From positions 47,121-111,120 of the forward strand of contig MDLA01000125.1 in assembly GCA_001730015.1 (NCBI GenBank): a stretch of 64,000 nt of DNA, in the 5' to 3' direction. This DNA comes from Chromatiales bacterium (ex Bugula neritina AB1) (GTDB lineage Bacteria; Pseudomonadota; Gammaproteobacteria; Granulosicoccales; Granulosicoccaceae). The notes beneath the pieces were generated by a model that did not search any database, was not told the DNA's origin, and worked only from the letters and a program-made list of their open reading frames with translations. Made by a program: the position numbers and the translations under genes. Of this stretch, positions 63,185-64,000 are shown piece after piece. How positions within the stretch are numbered: the first letter of the stretch is position 1; every line of letters begins with the position of its first letter.

Positions 63185-63210
63185 GTGACTATGGTCATGA
63201 CTATAGTGAC
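63185..63210. promoter_or_regulatory. 26-bp dyad upstream of the antitoxin remnant
   Basis: GTGACTATGGTCATGACTATAGTGAC is symmetric at 22 of 26 positions around TCATGA, 20 bp ahead of the phd-like start. It is the expected place for an autoregulatory operator. Confidence 0.45.
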
Positions 63211-63258
63211 AATACTAATCATATGCTACCAGATTTCACCAGGTTAAAGAGACGGGTT

Positions 63259-63609
63259 ATGAAAAAAGGAATTCCATTTCAAACGATCGATTGGTCCGCC
63301 GTTCCGAGAACGGAGCACAAAGGAACTACCGGTGTAGCGTATTGGCAAACACTGGAGTTTGAAGGTTTAAGAGTCAGGCATGTAGAGTACTCCGAAAACT
63401 ATGAAGCAGATCATTGGTGTGAGAAGGGGCATATTGTCTATTGCCTGAAGGGCGAGGTTACCAACGAACTGCAATCCGGAGAGTCATCGGTGCTACGGCC
63501 TGGTATGTCGTATATTGTATCTGATGGTCTTAGTTCACATCGGTCAGTAACCAGAACCGGCGTTCATCTGCTGATTATTGATGGTGATTTTTTAGGAGTG
63601 CCATCGTGA
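63259..63609 (+). CDS. DHCW-motif cupin-fold protein
   Basis: A 116-residue protein from ATG 63259 (MKKGIPFQTIDWSAVPRTEH). EADHWCEKGHIVYCLKGEV is the family's DHxC signature in a single cupin barrel, and VLRPGMSYIVSDGLSSHRS follows. The function is unknown. The ORF track start at 63223 is inside the divergent promoter of the antitoxin remnant and lacks a ribosome-binding site. Confidence 0.85.
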   Translation: MKKGIPFQTIDWSAVPRTEHKGTTGVAYWQTLEFEGLRVRHVEYSENYEADHWCEKGHIVYCLKGEVTNELQSGESSVLRPGMSYIVSDGLSSHRSVTRTGVHLLIIDGDFLGVPS

Positions 63610-64000
63610 CTTGGTTGGGGTTGGTGGCTGTGGGACAGTCGGTGGGTACCGGAGCAATAATAGATCAGATGATGTAAGATCAGAGGATAATAGAAGTAAT
63701 AGGGAAATTATAATTATCGGTGGAATATATATAATTTCTGAAATATATATTGAATGACAGGTATAGCTGTCATTGTACACGGTTCCTGCTCGGTTGAAGG
63801 TGTGCGATGGGTGGAAAAATATGGATGAAATGTTTGTTTGGTGATTGATGCACGGTGATTGCAGAGGGGAAGGTTGGGCGGCTCGTTATACGCTGGTGCG
63901 GTTCGTTTCGAGGCTGGGTAAGTATTCTTAATTGAGGTAAAATCGAGAAATCCGGTCATGCTAGAACCGAGTTGAAATATGAAAACGATCAATCACGACA
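63610..64000. other. Gene-free stretch at window end
   Basis: No credible gene. The minus-strand ORFs in the track here have low-complexity, non-protein-like composition. Near 63893, CTGGTGCGGTTCGTTTCG resembles half of the GTAGGGTG repeat family. AT-rich runs such as ATTATAATTATCGG precede it. Confidence 0.4.

Noticed and set aside
63714-63992. Minus-strand ORF of 92 residues at the window end
   Set aside because: The composition is not protein-like and it spans a repeat fragment and AT-rich runs.

Overview
The window looks like chromosome from a free-living, probably marine, sulfur-oxidising gammaproteobacterium. The reasons are a full soxXYZABCD thiosulfate-oxidation operon, a gammaproteobacterial-looking TypA/BipA, a RimK/RimB pair, sarcosine oxidase and several solute ABC transporters. 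I cannot name a genus. I saw no rRNA, tRNA or CRISPR array.

Layout. 1-9.4 kb: the 5' part of sarcosine oxidase beta faces a dipeptide-type ABC transporter operon that also encodes an M29/NicX-like protein, a non-pyrrolysine trimethylamine-methyltransferase-family protein and, after a gap, a GNAT acetyltransferase. Together they suggest uptake and demethylation of a methylated amine. 9.6-14.3 kb: RimK with an extra C-terminal RCK-like domain, divergent RimB, a repeat-filled gap, an enoyl-reductase-like MDR enzyme and a double SnoaL-like protein. 14.5-18.6 kb: a polar amino-acid ABC transporter and a methyltransferase. 18.6-22 kb: an alcohol dehydrogenase split by one amber codon, two Rid proteins separated by a 187-bp MITE, and three small proteins. 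22.2-27.8 kb: a second, paralogous dipeptide-type ABC operon with its binding-protein gene moved to the end. 27.9-29.3 kb: a Rieske oxygenase.

29.6-34.6 kb: an amino-group carrier protein (LysW) pathway. It has a 54-residue LysW missed by the ORF track, LysX, LysY, LysZ and LysJ, plus a YafJ/EgtC/DUG3-type class II amidohydrolase. No homocitrate-branch genes and no LysK are present, so the product and its release step are open questions.

34.7-42.7 kb: a diversity-generating retroelement (DGR) joined to a TIR protein, a MoxR AAA ATPase and an SAV_2336-like/FGE fusion. Gene order is TIR, MoxR, target 1 (VR1), HRDC protein, reverse transcriptase, template repeat (TR), target 2 (VR2). Over the 126-bp core, VR1 differs from TR at 13 sites and VR2 at 12, and every difference falls on a TR adenine. 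Hairpins lie 43-44 bp after each VR but not after TR. A 27-bp tandem repeat abuts VR2. This is the most striking system in the window: in-place protein diversification linked to a predicted conflict (immunity-like) machine.

43-51.4 kb: a SYLF lipoprotein, a frameshifted PAS-GGDEF-EAL gene, metabolic genes, an ArsR/AHSA1 pair with a clear operator, a histidine phosphatase and TypA. 51.6-62.5 kb: metallo-beta-lactamase-fold proteins, an ArsR/SqrR-type regulator and the sox operon with an extra diheme cytochrome. 62.5-64 kb: a doubly frameshifted Phd/VapC remnant and a DHCW-motif cupin. Dispersed palindromic elements lie in several intergenic gaps.
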